This document shows, in pieces, positions 24,752 through 32,791 of a stretch of 36,155 bases of DNA. A program made the translations under genes and the position numbers. The stretch comes from Planctomycetota bacterium (lineage in GTDB: Bacteria > Planctomycetota > Phycisphaerae > WQYP01), in contig JAJZGH010000011.1 of NCBI GenBank assembly GCA_021798635.1, positions 1 through 36,155 of the forward strand. The letters run 5' to 3'. The notes under the pieces were generated by a model. The model did not search any database and was not told the DNA's origin. It saw only the letters and a list, made by a program, of their open reading frames with translations. Position 1 is the first letter of the stretch. Every line of letters begins with the position of its first letter.

Positions 24752-26329
24752 ATGAAGCTGCATCCATTTCTCAGGATGGGCGTGTTGGCTGCAACCGCTG
24801 CGGTCAGCGTAATGTCGGGAACAGGGGTCGCATCCGTCAAAAGCGCCGTGCCACCGGCACCAATGGCCCAGGCTCCGGCAACCCCGACCACCGTTACTAT
24901 CTATTCTTCCGCCAATCCGCAAAACTTTGATCCCCAGCAATGGATTTATAATCTGCGCATGGGAGATACCTATAATACCGATCCAGCCAATATTCCCGGC
25001 TTCGGCGTGGTCAAGGAATATCGCACGCTGGACCTGAAGGCCGGCGAAAATCGGTTGGATTTCACCGACGTGCCGGCGTACATTGATCCCACAAGCGTGA
25101 GCTTCAAGGACCTGACGGTGCCGGCCACTGAAGTTCTCAGTCAGCGGTTCAAATTTGATCTGCTTAATGCGCAATCTTTACTGGCTCATTACATTAATGG
25201 CACCATCCAGCTTACCGCTGGGAACACCAGCAACAGCATCAAGCAAATCAAGGGAACGCTGCTGTCCGATACCGGTGGCGGACTGATTATTCAGAACCAG
25301 TCGGGTATTCATATTGTCAAGTCATACCAGCGTATCCGCCTGGGAAAATTTCCACGCAGCCTTTTGACCAAACCGACTCTTGAATGGAACATCTTTTCTC
25401 CCACGGCCGGCAAGCAGAAGGTCTTGACCAGCTATGAAACAAAAGGCTTGACCTGGATTGCCGATTACAATCTGGTGTTGGGGAATACCGATTCCCATGC
25501 CAGCCTGGCCGCGTGGGTAACGCTGATGAATTTGTCCGGCAAGACCTATCGCCATGCCCGGCTTAAACTGGTCGCGGGGAATCCGCATACGGTTCAGGCA
25601 CCGCAGATGTATCCGCAATTCGCTGCAATGCACGCCATGGCCATGCCCGCCAGCAGTTTCAAGGAAAAATCTTTTTTTGAATATCATCTCTACACCCTGC
25701 CCCGACTGACCACCATCAATCAGAACGCCACGCAACAGATCGCCTTATTTCCCACCCGCGCCCGCATCGCAGTCCAAAAAGTCCTGGTTTACAGTGGCCA
25801 GAATGCACTGCCCTATTTCTATTATGGCAACAGCCCCAATCTCATGCAAAATGCCGGCATCGAATCCACCGGTGAAGTAGGGGTTTACATCCGGTTCAAA
25901 AACACCAAGGCCAACGCGCTGGGAATTCCTCTGCCCAAGGGAAAAATTCGCGTCTTCAAGGAAGACCCCGCGGATGGCACGCTGGAGTTTTTGGGAGAGG
26001 ATCTCATTCATAATACGCCGCGGGATGAAGCGCTTTCCGTACAGGTGGGCAAGGCATTTGATATTGTCGGCAAACGCGTGCAAACCAATTTTCAGGAAAA
26101 CTTAGACGCCCACTGGCTCAAGGAAAGTTTCACCATCACCCTGGATAATCATAAAAAGGCCGCCGCAACCGTGCGCGTACAACAATATCTTTACCGCTGG
26201 TCCAACTGGAAAATTATGACGCACAGTGACAACTTCAAAAAGCTCAACAGCCGCGAAATAGAATTCACCGCCGACGTGCCACCCAACGGCAAAAAAGTAA
26301 TCACCTACACCGTGAAGTATTCGTGGTAA
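24752..26329 (+). CDS. Exported DUF4139 domain protein
   Basis: A 525-residue protein with a signal peptide (about 1-27, ending in GVASV). It shows the features of the DUF4139 family: an N-terminal TTVTIYSSANPQNFD, then YRTLDLKAGENRLDFTDVPAYIDPTSVSF, a WIADYNLVL middle motif, and a C-terminal beta-rich half with IRFKNTKANALGIPLPKG and VPPNGKKVITYTVKY. The biochemical role is unknown; the family is found in secreted or periplasmic proteins. A strong AGGAGG site precedes the ATG. The last 63 bases of the gene are duplicated 911 bases downstream. Confidence 0.9.
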   Translation: MKLHPFLRMGVLAATAAVSVMSGTGVASVKSAVPPAPMAQAPATPTTVTIYSSANPQNFDPQQWIYNLRMGDTYNTDPANIPGFGVVKEYRTLDLKAGENRLDFTDVPAYIDPTSVSFKDLTVPATEVLSQRFKFDLLNAQSLLAHYINGTIQLTAGNTSNSIKQIKGTLLSDTGGGLIIQNQSGIHIVKSYQRIRLGKFPRSLLTKPTLEWNIFSPTAGKQKVLTSYETKGLTWIADYNLVLGNTDSHASLAAWVTLMNLSGKTYRHARLKLVAGNPHTVQAPQMYPQFAAMHAMAMPASSFKEKSFFEYHLYTLPRLTTINQNATQQIALFPTRARIAVQKVLVYSGQNALPYFYYGNSPNLMQNAGIESTGEVGVYIRFKNTKANALGIPLPKGKIRVFKEDPADGTLEFLGEDLIHNTPRDEALSVQVGKAFDIVGKRVQTNFQENLDAHWLKESFTITLDNHKKAAATVRVQQYLYRWSNWKIMTHSDNFKKLNSREIEFTADVPPNGKKVITYTVKYSW

Positions 26330-26355
26330 ACCGGATCGGGCGAATTGGGCTGCGG
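26267..26355 (+). repeat. Direct repeat copy 1, spanning the 3' end of the DUF4139 gene
   Basis: Copy 1 of an 89-base direct repeat. Positions 26287-26355 (69 bases) match 27198-27266 exactly, and the 20 bases before this match except for four substitutions. It includes the final 21 codons of the DUF4139 gene, the stop codon, and 26 bases beyond. A perfect 7-bp hairpin (ATTGGGC, loop TGCG, GCCCAAT) straddles the right border of the identity, at 26345-26362. In copy 2 the right arm differs. Confidence 0.95.
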
Positions 26356-26357
26356 CC

Positions 26358-26537
26358 CAATAGAGCAGAGACAGGAGAGAGTTGAACAGTAGAGCAAATT
26401 TGGATGGCCCATAAGAGTGGCTGTCGCCAACAGGGCGCGTCCGGCGTCCTGTAGAACAGCCATTGCGGCGAGACGATGCGGCGGTAATCCGCCAAATGCG
26501 GTGATCACAATATTGGCGTCGAGAAAAGTTTTGGCCG
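26358..26537 (-). pseudogene. Remnant of a PIN-domain toxin-like gene
   Basis: The minus strand encodes TFLDANIVITAFGG followed by an Ala-rich helix and RALLATATLM, resembling the first 50 residues of PIN-domain ribonucleases of VapC type (first catalytic Asp in LDANI). The frame then loses similarity and reads into the repeat copy. No partner antitoxin was found. A REP-like palindrome sits at its 5' edge. Confidence 0.45.
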
Positions 26538-26564
26538 AATTAAAGGTGTCAGGTACCTTTAATT
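26538..26564. repeat. REP-like palindrome
   Basis: A perfect 10-bp inverted repeat, AATTAAAGGT and ACCTTTAATT, with a 7-base spacer GTCAGGT. The core GGTGTCAGGTACC resembles palindromic elements often found beside REP-associated Y1 transposases; no such transposase is in the window. Confidence 0.6.
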
Positions 26565-26601
26565 TGGGAATCACGCGGTTGGACTGCCGTCCGCGCGTTT
26601 C

Positions 26602-26634
26602 CGCGTGATTATCGCGCGTTTCCGCGTGTTTCGC
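26602..26634. repeat. GCG-rich repeat, copy A
   Basis: A 33-base unit centred on CGCGCGTTTCCGCG; copy B at 26755-26787 differs at two positions. A partial third unit occupies 26592-26607. Confidence 0.85.
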
Positions 26635-26754
26635 ACGGCGTAAAATGCTCCACGTCCCCGCCCTTCCTGCTGCAAGTCCTTGGAATCACGCATTTTACGC
26701 AGGAGGCGAGAGGCCTGATCCTCACTGATCCGGCATAGCTCGGCGGTCTTGGCC

Positions 26755-26787
26755 CGCGTGATTACCGCGCGTTTCCGCGCGTTTCGC
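26755..26787. repeat. GCG-rich repeat, copy B
   Basis: Second copy of the 33-base GCG-rich unit, same orientation as copy A, 153 bases downstream. The two copies flank the winged-helix-like remnant. Confidence 0.85.
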
Positions 26788-26859
26788 GGGGCATGAAATG
26801 CTCGGCGATTCCGCCTTCCGGTTCGGGACGACCGCCTTGAAGGATGATCTCCTCCAGAA

Positions 26860-27115
26860 AATTGGGGAACTAATGTTTGTCTCCGGCCAGAAACTCATTA
26901 AAACGCGGGAATCGCAGCGCCAGGCCGAGCGTGAGGCGTTATTTAAGCACAAGATGCGGTAGGTCAGCGCCGCGAAGCCTTGATCGCCGGGATCGAGGCA
27001 AAACTGACACAAAAAACAAACTCCACAACCGCGGTTAATTTTGGATGGAGGCTGGTATGGCGGATTCCGGAACAGAAAACTCCGCTACCGGCCCCTGCCG
27101 GGAATGCCCATATTT
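26860..27115 (+). pseudogene. Frameshifted remnant, possibly a helicase C-terminus
   Basis: The plus strand encodes KTRESQRQAEREALFKHKMR, then a stop. One base out of frame it continues as QRREALIAGIEAKLTQKT and ends in NFGWRLV. The Arg/Glu-rich helix followed by an IEAKL..T...RWRL type ending resembles the C-termini of SNF2-type helicases. The frameshift and lack of an N-terminus show it is broken. Family assignment is weak. Confidence 0.3.
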
Positions 27116-27177
27116 AGGCCGCCTACACGGATCGCTCGGGCCGTGGCAGGCGCGCGGTAAAGGCGAGACGCTCGTGG

Positions 27178-27266
27178 ACCGCCGACGTACCGCTCATCGG
27201 CAAAAAAGTAATCACCTACACCGTGAAGTATTCGTGGTAAACCGGATCGGGCGAATTGGGCTGCGG
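27178..27266 (+). repeat. Direct repeat copy 2
   Basis: Second copy of the repeat, 911 bases from copy 1. It would encode ADVPLIGKKVITYTVKYSW and a stop, so it is a detached 3' end of a DUF4139 gene, slightly diverged in its first 20 bases. It sits 291 bases before the start of the cmr operon. Confidence 0.95.
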
Positions 27267-27557
27267 GCCGATCAAACGACTCGCCTCCGTCGCCGGCGGG
27301 GCGACTTGCGCCTCTCCTCCCTCACGAAGCCGGGCAATAACTCCGCATGGGCGGCCGGCAACTTCCTTAAACGCGCCGCGCCACGGCCCGCCGAAGCGGA
27401 CATTTTAACTTTGGCTTGACAAATTATCGGAAAGCGCTTGCGAATATTCTTATCAGCCAATAGGATACGACTATCAAAAGTAAGCTTGCATGGCTGTGAT
27501 AATTTTCAGGTTGCCGCACGAACGCGGCGGCACGCACGAAGTTCCAGAGATTTTGTG

Positions 27558-28535
27558 ATGGGAATTCAAACGCTCTTGCCGGATGCACCCAACCGCGAAT
27601 TGCGGCCTGCGGCGGTGGATCGTCCGCCGCGCAGCGTAGCGCTTCGGGCACGCAGAGTCGATTTCGCACGATATATTCTCTCCGGTGCCGCCGCCTGGCT
27701 GCATGTAACGCAAACCCTTCCGATTGCCGAGCTTTGCCGGGCCGCCCTGATGGGTCTGTATGGATCACTATTCCTCCGACCCGATGGCAGCCGGGGCCGG
27801 TCGGCCATGTTCGCCGGGAAGGATGAAACGGGCGCGCGGTTGGAGGGCCACAACCATGCCTACTACTTACCCACCGATGAAGATGGGGACGGTTTACTGG
27901 ATCACCTCACGGTGTATGCCGCTGGCGAATTCGACGCTGCGCACCAGGCGGCGCTGGGTGGTTTGAGCTTTCTGCGCCTGCCTGATGGGGAAAGTAATCT
28001 GAATCTGGAACTTGCCGGTATCGGTCAGGCCAATGAAATCGGCTGTGGGCCGCTGGCCATGGCAGACCGCTGGGAATCGGTTACGCCGTATCTGGCGACG
28101 CGATTTGCCAAAGTCCGGGGCGGGCAGGCGGGATCGCGGGTGGAATTTTTACTGTCCGATCTGACAAGCCAGTTAGCAAAATTCTGCCAACGGCACAACG
28201 AGCCAAAAGTTGTGACCATAGAACCGCTTCTGCGGGACGGAATATTTTGCCATCCGCAATCAGGCGGCGCTCCGGCGGGCAGATTCACGCGGTCGCGCGT
28301 GCGGCGCGCGGATAACGGCGGCACGCGTTACTGCGGCTATTTCTCGGTGCGCTTCGCCGGCCCGGTGCGCGGGCCGCTGGCGCTGGGGCATAATTCACAT
28401 TACGGGCTGGGGCTGTTTTTGCCGGCAATAACGGCAGAAGCCACGCAACGCCAGATGTTACCGGGCGAGACGGTTTCGCGGCTTGGGGGCGGCGTTAATT
28501 TGGGCACGGAAACTTTACCGGCGCGGGGAGCATGA
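27558..28535 (+). CDS. Csb2 C-terminal-like (Cas6-like) CRISPR protein
   Basis: A 325-residue protein resembling the C-terminal part of Csb2 (GSU0054 family), the Cas5-Cas6 fusion of type I-G systems. Visible hallmarks are GKDETGARLEGHNHAYYLP with two His residues (98 and 100), the DEDGDG loop (107-112), DHLTVYAAG, and the C-terminal GPLALGHNSHYGLGLF (about 274-287). The N-terminal Cas5-like half of Csb2 is absent. It is the first gene of a type III-B operon with its own Cas5 (Cmr3), so I infer a Cas6-like crRNA-processing role. The ATG at 27558 lacks a good ribosome binding site; a TTG at 27438 could extend it by 40 residues without family features. Its stop overlaps the leader of cmr1. Confidence 0.65.
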   Translation: MGIQTLLPDAPNRELRPAAVDRPPRSVALRARRVDFARYILSGAAAWLHVTQTLPIAELCRAALMGLYGSLFLRPDGSRGRSAMFAGKDETGARLEGHNHAYYLPTDEDGDGLLDHLTVYAAGEFDAAHQAALGGLSFLRLPDGESNLNLELAGIGQANEIGCGPLAMADRWESVTPYLATRFAKVRGGQAGSRVEFLLSDLTSQLAKFCQRHNEPKVVTIEPLLRDGIFCHPQSGGAPAGRFTRSRVRRADNGGTRYCGYFSVRFAGPVRGPLALGHNSHYGLGLFLPAITAEATQRQMLPGETVSRLGGGVNLGTETLPARGA

Positions 28536-28539
28536 CGTT

Positions 28540-29832
28540 ATGGCGAGAGTAATTCCAATTTGTCCGGCAAGACCTCAGAGCCCGAAAGTTGAGGAGCTTT
28601 GCTACCAGATCAGCCTGCTGACACCAATGTTCGGCGGCGGCGTGCACGCCGGTAAGGTTGACCAGTCTATGCCCTTTCGCCCCACGGCCATTCGCGGACA
28701 GTTGCAGTTCTGGTGGCGAGCCACGATTGGCGCACAATTTGCCGACGCAAAAACACTCTTGGAAAGGCACTCCGAAATTTGGGGTAACACCGGAAAAGCC
28801 AGCCCGGTAAAAATCGTGGTCGGAAATATACAAACTGAAATACTTAAGCCATGTGCCGAGTATCAGCGTCAGGCGGACGGGAGGTCCAGGCTCGTATGGG
28901 ACAACTCTCTGAAGACTGCTGGCATCCCCTACGCCCTTTTCCCCTTCGCAGGCAAACCGCCAATCAGGGGGCAGAATACCCCAGAGGAATACCCTGCGGA
29001 ATTCCTTTCCGGCGGAAGCTTTACACTACGCGTGGCTTGTCCGCAGGCCCTCCGAGGAGACGTGCAAACGGCCATTCGCGCATGGGTCAACTTTGGCGGA
29101 TTGGGTGCTCGCACGAGGCGCGGGTGCGGTTCGATTTATTGCAAGGACTTGGCTCCAACGACTATTGCGGAGGTGCAAAGACTTGCAGAGGGGTTGCTCA
29201 CAGACCCCCCGCATGACGTGAGAGAATGGCCCACACTGGGGGGAAGCTTGCTGATCGGCGACGAAAACGCGATGATTGATGCTTGGGCCTCAGCCGCCGG
29301 GGCGTTACAAAGATTTCGGCAAGGGCCCGGCAGCGCCCGAAATCCGGGGCAGCAAGGCCGCCCTGGCCGCTCGCGCTGGCCAGAGCCAGAAACGGTTCGC
29401 CATTTAACTAAAAAGCGGTTACCGGTGCACCAACGCATGGAAAATATTCCCCAAGATGCCTTTCCCCGCGCGGAACTGGGCCTGCCGATTATGTTCCATT
29501 TCAAGGACCAGCGTGACGGCGATCCCGACGACACCACCCTTTATCCGTATATTGGCGGTAACAAATGCGACCGCATGGCCAGCCCATTAATCATCAAGGC
29601 CCTTGGCCTGCAAAACAACAAGGCCGTCCCAATTGTCCTACGGCTTCGCACGCTGCCGTTGCAAACCGTGCGATTGGACATCGGCGGTAGGCCATACGAC
29701 ACGGGCCGCCTTCGCGGAGCGCCTCTGGCTCAATATGACAAATCACCAATGAATGGCACCGCCAGCGGCTCGGCGCTTGATGCCTTTATCAACTTTGTCC
29801 AAGACGAGGATGTCTGGGGGATTCTCCCGTGA
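28540..29832 (+). CDS. cmr1: Type III-B RAMP protein Cmr1
   Basis: A 430-residue Cas7-family protein that caps the Cmr complex near the 3' end of the crRNA. The Cmr1 signature is clear at residues 28-60: TPMFGGG, GKVDQSMPFR, then TAIRGQLQFWWRA. A glycine-rich FGGLGARTRRGCGS loop lies near the middle, and SRWPEPETVRHLT near residue 280 is also typical. ATG 28540 sits nine bases after GGGGAG. The stop overlaps the GTG of cmr2 by four bases, showing translational coupling. Confidence 0.93.
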   Translation: MARVIPICPARPQSPKVEELCYQISLLTPMFGGGVHAGKVDQSMPFRPTAIRGQLQFWWRATIGAQFADAKTLLERHSEIWGNTGKASPVKIVVGNIQTEILKPCAEYQRQADGRSRLVWDNSLKTAGIPYALFPFAGKPPIRGQNTPEEYPAEFLSGGSFTLRVACPQALRGDVQTAIRAWVNFGGLGARTRRGCGSIYCKDLAPTTIAEVQRLAEGLLTDPPHDVREWPTLGGSLLIGDENAMIDAWASAAGALQRFRQGPGSARNPGQQGRPGRSRWPEPETVRHLTKKRLPVHQRMENIPQDAFPRAELGLPIMFHFKDQRDGDPDDTTLYPYIGGNKCDRMASPLIIKALGLQNNKAVPIVLRLRTLPLQTVRLDIGGRPYDTGRLRGAPLAQYDKSPMNGTASGSALDAFINFVQDEDVWGILP

Positions 29833-31592
29833 GTGAACACCTTCTGGTAATCTCCATCGGGCCGGTGCAGAAATTTATTTCCGCCGCCCGCCGCACGCGC
29901 GATTTATGGTTTGGTTCCAATGTCCTTTCAGAAATCAGCAAGGCGGCGGCCCGGTCCATTGCGGATAACGGCGGACAAATGATTTTTCCGGCCCCCGGTG
30001 CAGCCAGCGACCTCAATGTGGATTCCGCTTTGAATGTAGCCAACGTGATACTGGCGGAACTAAAAACATCCGATCCAAAGCATCTTGCGGATATGGCTCA
30101 AGCGGCGGCGCAGAGCTGCTGGCTGGCGTATGCCGCCGACGCGAGGCGTAAAGCCGGAAATGCCGTGCATGACGATATCTGGAAAGACCAGGTTAATGAT
30201 GTGCTCGAGTTTAACGCCGCATGGGTGAAATCGTCAGGCCAGTATAAAGGGGACCGAGCCAGGCTCATGCGATTGCTGGCGGGGCGGAAGCAGTGCTTCG
30301 ATTTCCCCCCAGCCAAGGGCCGGCCGGGCGTTCCAAAGTCATCACTGGATGGCCTGCGCGAAAGCGTACTGAAGAAAGATGCCCCTGAAATAGGCGTTGC
30401 TGCCGGAATCCATCTTGCCGCCGGGGAACAATTGGATGTTGTGGGAGTCGTCAAACGGGCGGCCGGCGGGAATCAATCCTATCCATCCGTGGCGCGTATT
30501 GCAGCGGATCCTTGGCTGCGTGGCCTGAATGATGGCGACCGCCGTAAGCTGGTTAGCGGCTGTGAAGAACTTGCCAGGCGTGGCAGAATCAGGGTTGACA
30601 CTAATAGATATCCGCAATTTACTAACTTCCCGTTTGACGGCACAGTCTGCTTTCCCTCGCGCTTTGCCGACATGGAAGATGAAGGTCTTGCGAAAGATTC
30701 GCTGGAAGCTCTGCGCAAGCTGATCGCCTCACTACGATCCAGCCAATCGGGACAATCGCGTGAATCTGAACCATATTTGGCGGTGTTGGTGGCCGATGGG
30801 GACCGCGTGGGAGCCGCAATCTCCGCTATGGCTAGCCCTGACGAACACCGCAATTTCTCAAGGCAACTGGCTGTGTTTTCCTCAGAAGCCGCGAAGAAAA
30901 TCCGTGAATTCCATGGCGTACCGATTTATTGCGGCGGTGATGATGTCCTGGCCCTGCTTCCGGTGGATAAGGTGCTGAAGTGCGCGGCAGCGTTGGCGAA
31001 AGCCTTCAAGGAAACAATGCGGCAGTGTAAGACGGACGGAAAAAATCTCCCGACCCTGTCGGTCGGTGTCGCGATAGGCCACTTTATGGAACCTCTGGAA
31101 GACCTTCTTGGATACGGGCGCGCCGCCGAGCACCATGCGAAAACTCCCGCCCGCGCAGATGGCCCCCAACCTGAACGCAATGCACTGGCGGTGCACCTGC
31201 ACAAGCGCGGGGGCGGGCCGGTGCATTTTCGCGGGAACTGGGAGGAAAGCCCGCAGGATGTCCTGCTTGGCCTCGCCGGGAGCTTAAACGATCGCACCCT
31301 TTCCCACCGCATCGCAGCGGATTTGGAAAACCTGGCGAGAACTTACGACCACTGGCCCGTTGAAACGTGCAAGGCGGCGATCGTGAAAGACGCGCTTGCC
31401 ACCCTCGCAGCGAAAAAGCCCCGATCCGGCCCCGGCGGTGAGGGACTGGCAAATTTGAAATCGTTGATCGAAAAGGAGATTGAGAATTCCGTGGACCTGC
31501 GCAGAATCGCCTGCGGTATTTTAATCGCAAGACAACTGGCATCCGCGCTGCGGCAAAGCGACAAGAAACCGGAGAAGGGCGGAACGGCGTGA
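29829..31592 (+). CDS. cmr2: Cmr2 (Cas10), HD-less with intact GGDD cyclase motif
   Basis: A 587-residue Cas10-family subunit. It opens directly with the first palm segment (ISIGPVQKFISAARRTRDLWFGS), so the N-terminal HD nuclease domain seen in many Cas10 proteins is absent. DGDRVG (D323) marks the first palm, and YCGGDDVLALLP carries the GGDD motif (369-372) of the cyclic oligoadenylate synthase. The C-terminal helical domain follows. With target RNA bound it should make cyclic oligoadenylates from ATP but not cut ssDNA. The GTG start overlaps the stop of cmr1, and its own stop overlaps the GTG of cmr3. Confidence 0.95.
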   Translation: MSEHLLVISIGPVQKFISAARRTRDLWFGSNVLSEISKAAARSIADNGGQMIFPAPGAASDLNVDSALNVANVILAELKTSDPKHLADMAQAAAQSCWLAYAADARRKAGNAVHDDIWKDQVNDVLEFNAAWVKSSGQYKGDRARLMRLLAGRKQCFDFPPAKGRPGVPKSSLDGLRESVLKKDAPEIGVAAGIHLAAGEQLDVVGVVKRAAGGNQSYPSVARIAADPWLRGLNDGDRRKLVSGCEELARRGRIRVDTNRYPQFTNFPFDGTVCFPSRFADMEDEGLAKDSLEALRKLIASLRSSQSGQSRESEPYLAVLVADGDRVGAAISAMASPDEHRNFSRQLAVFSSEAAKKIREFHGVPIYCGGDDVLALLPVDKVLKCAAALAKAFKETMRQCKTDGKNLPTLSVGVAIGHFMEPLEDLLGYGRAAEHHAKTPARADGPQPERNALAVHLHKRGGGPVHFRGNWEESPQDVLLGLAGSLNDRTLSHRIAADLENLARTYDHWPVETCKAAIVKDALATLAAKKPRSGPGGEGLANLKSLIEKEIENSVDLRRIACGILIARQLASALRQSDKKPEKGGTA

Positions 31593-32764
31593 ACGAAAAC
31601 TGGCTTTTAATATCTTGCCGCGACCCGATTGTATCGCGTGATGGACGTCCCTTCGGAGCGGGGCAGGGTAATCGCATGCGCTCAGCGGGCTGGCCCCTGC
31701 CGTCCGTGATCGCCGGCTCGCTAAGGTCGCTAATTGGAAAACAAGCGGCGCGGGAATTCACTGAGGAGAACGGGCGAGCTTTGTTGGCCTTGCACGTGGC
31801 TGGCGGCCTGCCGCGGAGCCAAGATGACGCGACGCTGTACCTCCCTGCCCCGCACGACTGCGTAGTCCACTCCGAAACAAATCGGCTGTTTGCGGCGCGG
31901 CCGCAGGAATTGCAAGCCGGTGATGGATGTGATTTGCCGTATGGATCCCTGCTCCCAGTAATGCTGTCGCAGAGCGACATTTCGCAAGAATTCAAACCCC
32001 GCCCCACCCCCGCCTGGTGGCCGGCCGGGAAATTTACCCAATGGATGTTGGGGCAATTGGTAGACCTCGATGAATCCTTCCTGGCAATGCCCAAGGAAGA
32101 CCAGCGCACGCACGTCAAAATAGATCCAAAAAATGGCACGTCTCCGGAGGGAATGCTTTTCTCTACCACATCCCTGGCGCTGGCGTATCTGCGCCGCCAC
32201 GGAGCGGACGCCAGCCGTGACTTCGCCAAATGCCACGCCAAGGTACAGCTTGCCGTGCGGGTGCGCGGCGACGGGTGGTGCGGGCAAACGGCGTCGCAAC
32301 TCGATGCCCTGCACCCACTGGGCGGCGAACGCCGGCTGGCAAAGTGGAAAACAGCGGAGAAATTATTGTGGTGCTGCCCGCCGGAGATCACGCAGAAACT
32401 CGCTGGGGCACATCGCGTGCGCATGGTGCTGGCGACACCTGCGATATTTTCAGGCGGATGGAAACCGGGCTGGCTGAACGGGGACCTCATCGGTACTCCG
32501 CCGGACACGGAACTTAAGCTTAAACTCGTCGGCGTATGCATCGGGCGATGGCAGGCAGTGTCAGGCTGGTCCTTGGCACCACCGCGCGGCCCCAAGCCGA
32601 TACGCCGCATGGTACCGGCGGGCGGAGTTTACTTCTTTGAGGTGGTTTCGGGGAATGCCCAGGAGCTTGCAAAGCATTGGCTGGAACCGGTGAGCGACCG
32701 GGAAAATACCGGGGAACAGGAATGCCGGGACGGCTTTGGTTTAGCAACCTGGGGAATTTGGTAA
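31589..32764 (+). CDS. cmr3: Type III-B Cas5-family protein Cmr3
   Basis: A 391-residue RAMP protein that, with Cas10, holds the 5' tag of the crRNA. The N-terminus SCRDPIVSRDGRPFGAG is diagnostic of Cmr3, followed by WPLPSVIAGSLRSLIG. A Gly-containing TPAIFSGGWKPGW loop and a C-terminal GFGLATWG segment fit the family. The GTG start overlaps cmr2 by four bases. Length is within the usual range for Cmr3. Confidence 0.9.
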   Translation: MNENWLLISCRDPIVSRDGRPFGAGQGNRMRSAGWPLPSVIAGSLRSLIGKQAAREFTEENGRALLALHVAGGLPRSQDDATLYLPAPHDCVVHSETNRLFAARPQELQAGDGCDLPYGSLLPVMLSQSDISQEFKPRPTPAWWPAGKFTQWMLGQLVDLDESFLAMPKEDQRTHVKIDPKNGTSPEGMLFSTTSLALAYLRRHGADASRDFAKCHAKVQLAVRVRGDGWCGQTASQLDALHPLGGERRLAKWKTAEKLLWCCPPEITQKLAGAHRVRMVLATPAIFSGGWKPGWLNGDLIGTPPDTELKLKLVGVCIGRWQAVSGWSLAPPRGPKPIRRMVPAGGVYFFEVVSGNAQELAKHWLEPVSDRENTGEQECRDGFGLATWGIW

Positions 32765-32791
32765 TCAGGCAAGCTTAAGGGACAATTCACG

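Larger units (their letters stand above)
26571..26787 (-). pseudogene. Remnant of a winged-helix DNA-binding C-terminus
   Basis: The minus strand encodes ITRAKTAELCRISEDQASRL, then LRKM and GRGRGAFYAVR. This pattern matches the helix-turn-helix and wing that end many AAA_4/AlbA-type regulator proteins. Upstream on the minus strand a related-looking segment (EEIILQGGRPEPEGGIAEHF) is in another frame, so the gene is broken. It contains two near-identical 33-base GCG-rich repeats. Confidence 0.35.
26330..27557. other. Gene-poor scar region between the DUF4139 gene and the cmr operon
   Basis: About 1.2 kb without an intact gene. It holds both ends of a direct repeat, remnants of at least two genes, a REP-like palindrome and GCG-rich repeats. 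Between 27267 and 27557 nothing beyond an isolated TTGACA (27416-27421) with no matching -10 was found. No CRISPR array is present here. Confidence 0.7.

Noticed and set aside
27045..27419. A 124-codon plus-strand open frame before the cmr operon
   Set aside because: It runs through the direct repeat in a non-coding frame and joins unrelated fragments; no domain or ribosome binding site.
27416..27450. Promoter for the cmr operon with TTGACA
   Set aside because: The -35 is perfect but the only -10 candidate (TATTCT at 27445) is 23 bases away, too far for a normal promoter.
27438..27557. Longer N-terminus for the Csb2-like protein from TTG 27438
   Set aside because: The extra 40 residues have no Csb2 similarity and no ribosome binding site; kept only as an alternative.
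31084..32610. A 508-codon open frame on the minus strand across cmr2/cmr3
   Set aside because: It is antisense to clearly conserved Cmr2 and Cmr3, has low-complexity Arg/Ser/Pro-rich sequence and no domain; GC-rich codon thirds create such frames.
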